Shown piece by piece: positions 5,440-5,526 of a DNA stretch of 5,526 bases. The notes under the pieces are model-generated. The model ran no database searches. It was not told where the DNA came from and saw only the letters and a list, made by a program, of their open reading frames with translations. The translations under genes were made by a program, and so were the position numbers. Source of the stretch: CALAED01 sp937891035 (GTDB lineage: Bacteria > Actinomycetota > Actinomycetes > Streptosporangiales > Streptosporangiaceae); the NCBI GenBank assembly GCA_035642125.1, contig DASQSZ010000418.1, positions 1 to 5,526 of the forward strand, written 5' to 3'. The first letter of the stretch is position 1. Every line of letters begins with the position of its first letter.

Positions 5440-5526
5440 TCCCATCCCGTGGCAATTCGGCCCCGGCACCGGCTGCGGGTGATCCACGATGTCCGAGCCG
5501 CCGGCGGGCCCGGGGTGGATCTTCAT

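Larger units (their letters stand above)
5359..5526. other. Leader region of the mscR operon
   Basis: This 168-nt stretch holds the mscR ribosome site, a -10-like element and a 23-bp near-palindrome. Nearer the edge GATCCAC (5481-5487) and GTGGATC (5515-5521) form a 7-bp inverted repeat with 27 nt between. That could be the tail of an upstream transcript or chance. I recognise no protein-coding signal, although the mscR frame is open across it. Confidence 0.6.

Noticed and set aside
5359..5526. N-terminal extension of mscR to an ATG at the right edge
   Set aside because: The 56 extra codons match nothing in the family. A good Shine-Dalgarno and the conserved N-terminus both point to ATG 5358.
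1..5526. A wholly new multi-gene system
   Set aside because: All main genes belong to known enzyme families with intact active-site residues. The novelty seen is in arrangement and in short intergenic structures.

Overview
The window is a compact, high-GC piece of an actinobacterial genome. All recognisable genes lie on the minus strand, so transcription runs from the right edge to the left. The strongest sign of the host group is a near-textbook S-(hydroxymethyl)mycothiol dehydrogenase: mycothiol is the thiol of Actinomycetota. GC-rich third codon positions and GTG/TTG starts agree with this. I cannot name the genus.

In order of transcription: 5526-5359 is non-coding leader, with a 23-bp near-perfect palindrome and a weak -10-like element. 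5358-4273 is mscR (361 aa). 4276-3647 is an MBL-fold hydrolase, a probable S-formylmycothiol hydrolase, whose TTG start overlaps the mscR stop. A 115-nt stretch with 12-bp tandem repeats follows. 3531-2302 is a group A FAD-dependent aromatic-type monooxygenase (409 aa, N-terminus uncertain). The 271-nt spacer 2301-2031 carries a perfect Shine-Dalgarno followed by a six-residue mini-ORF. 2030-330 is fhs, formate-tetrahydrofolate ligase (566 aa). The 159-nt spacer 329-171 holds a 22-bp tandem duplication. From 170 to the left edge lies the 5' end of a cyclodeaminase/methenyl-THF cyclohydrolase gene (fchA-like, 56 codons visible).

Four of the five main genes fit one route. Formaldehyde captured by mycothiol is oxidised by MscR, the thioester is hydrolysed to formate plus mycothiol, Fhs attaches formate to tetrahydrofolate using ATP, and the FchA-like enzyme interconverts 10-formyl-THF and 5,10-methenyl-THF. 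The window therefore reads as a formaldehyde detoxification and one-carbon salvage cluster. The monooxygenase in the middle may feed it or may only be a neighbour. Each enzyme family is known. What merits a second look is the arrangement and the unusual short structures at nearly every gene boundary. I see no mobile element, CRISPR array, tRNA or rRNA.
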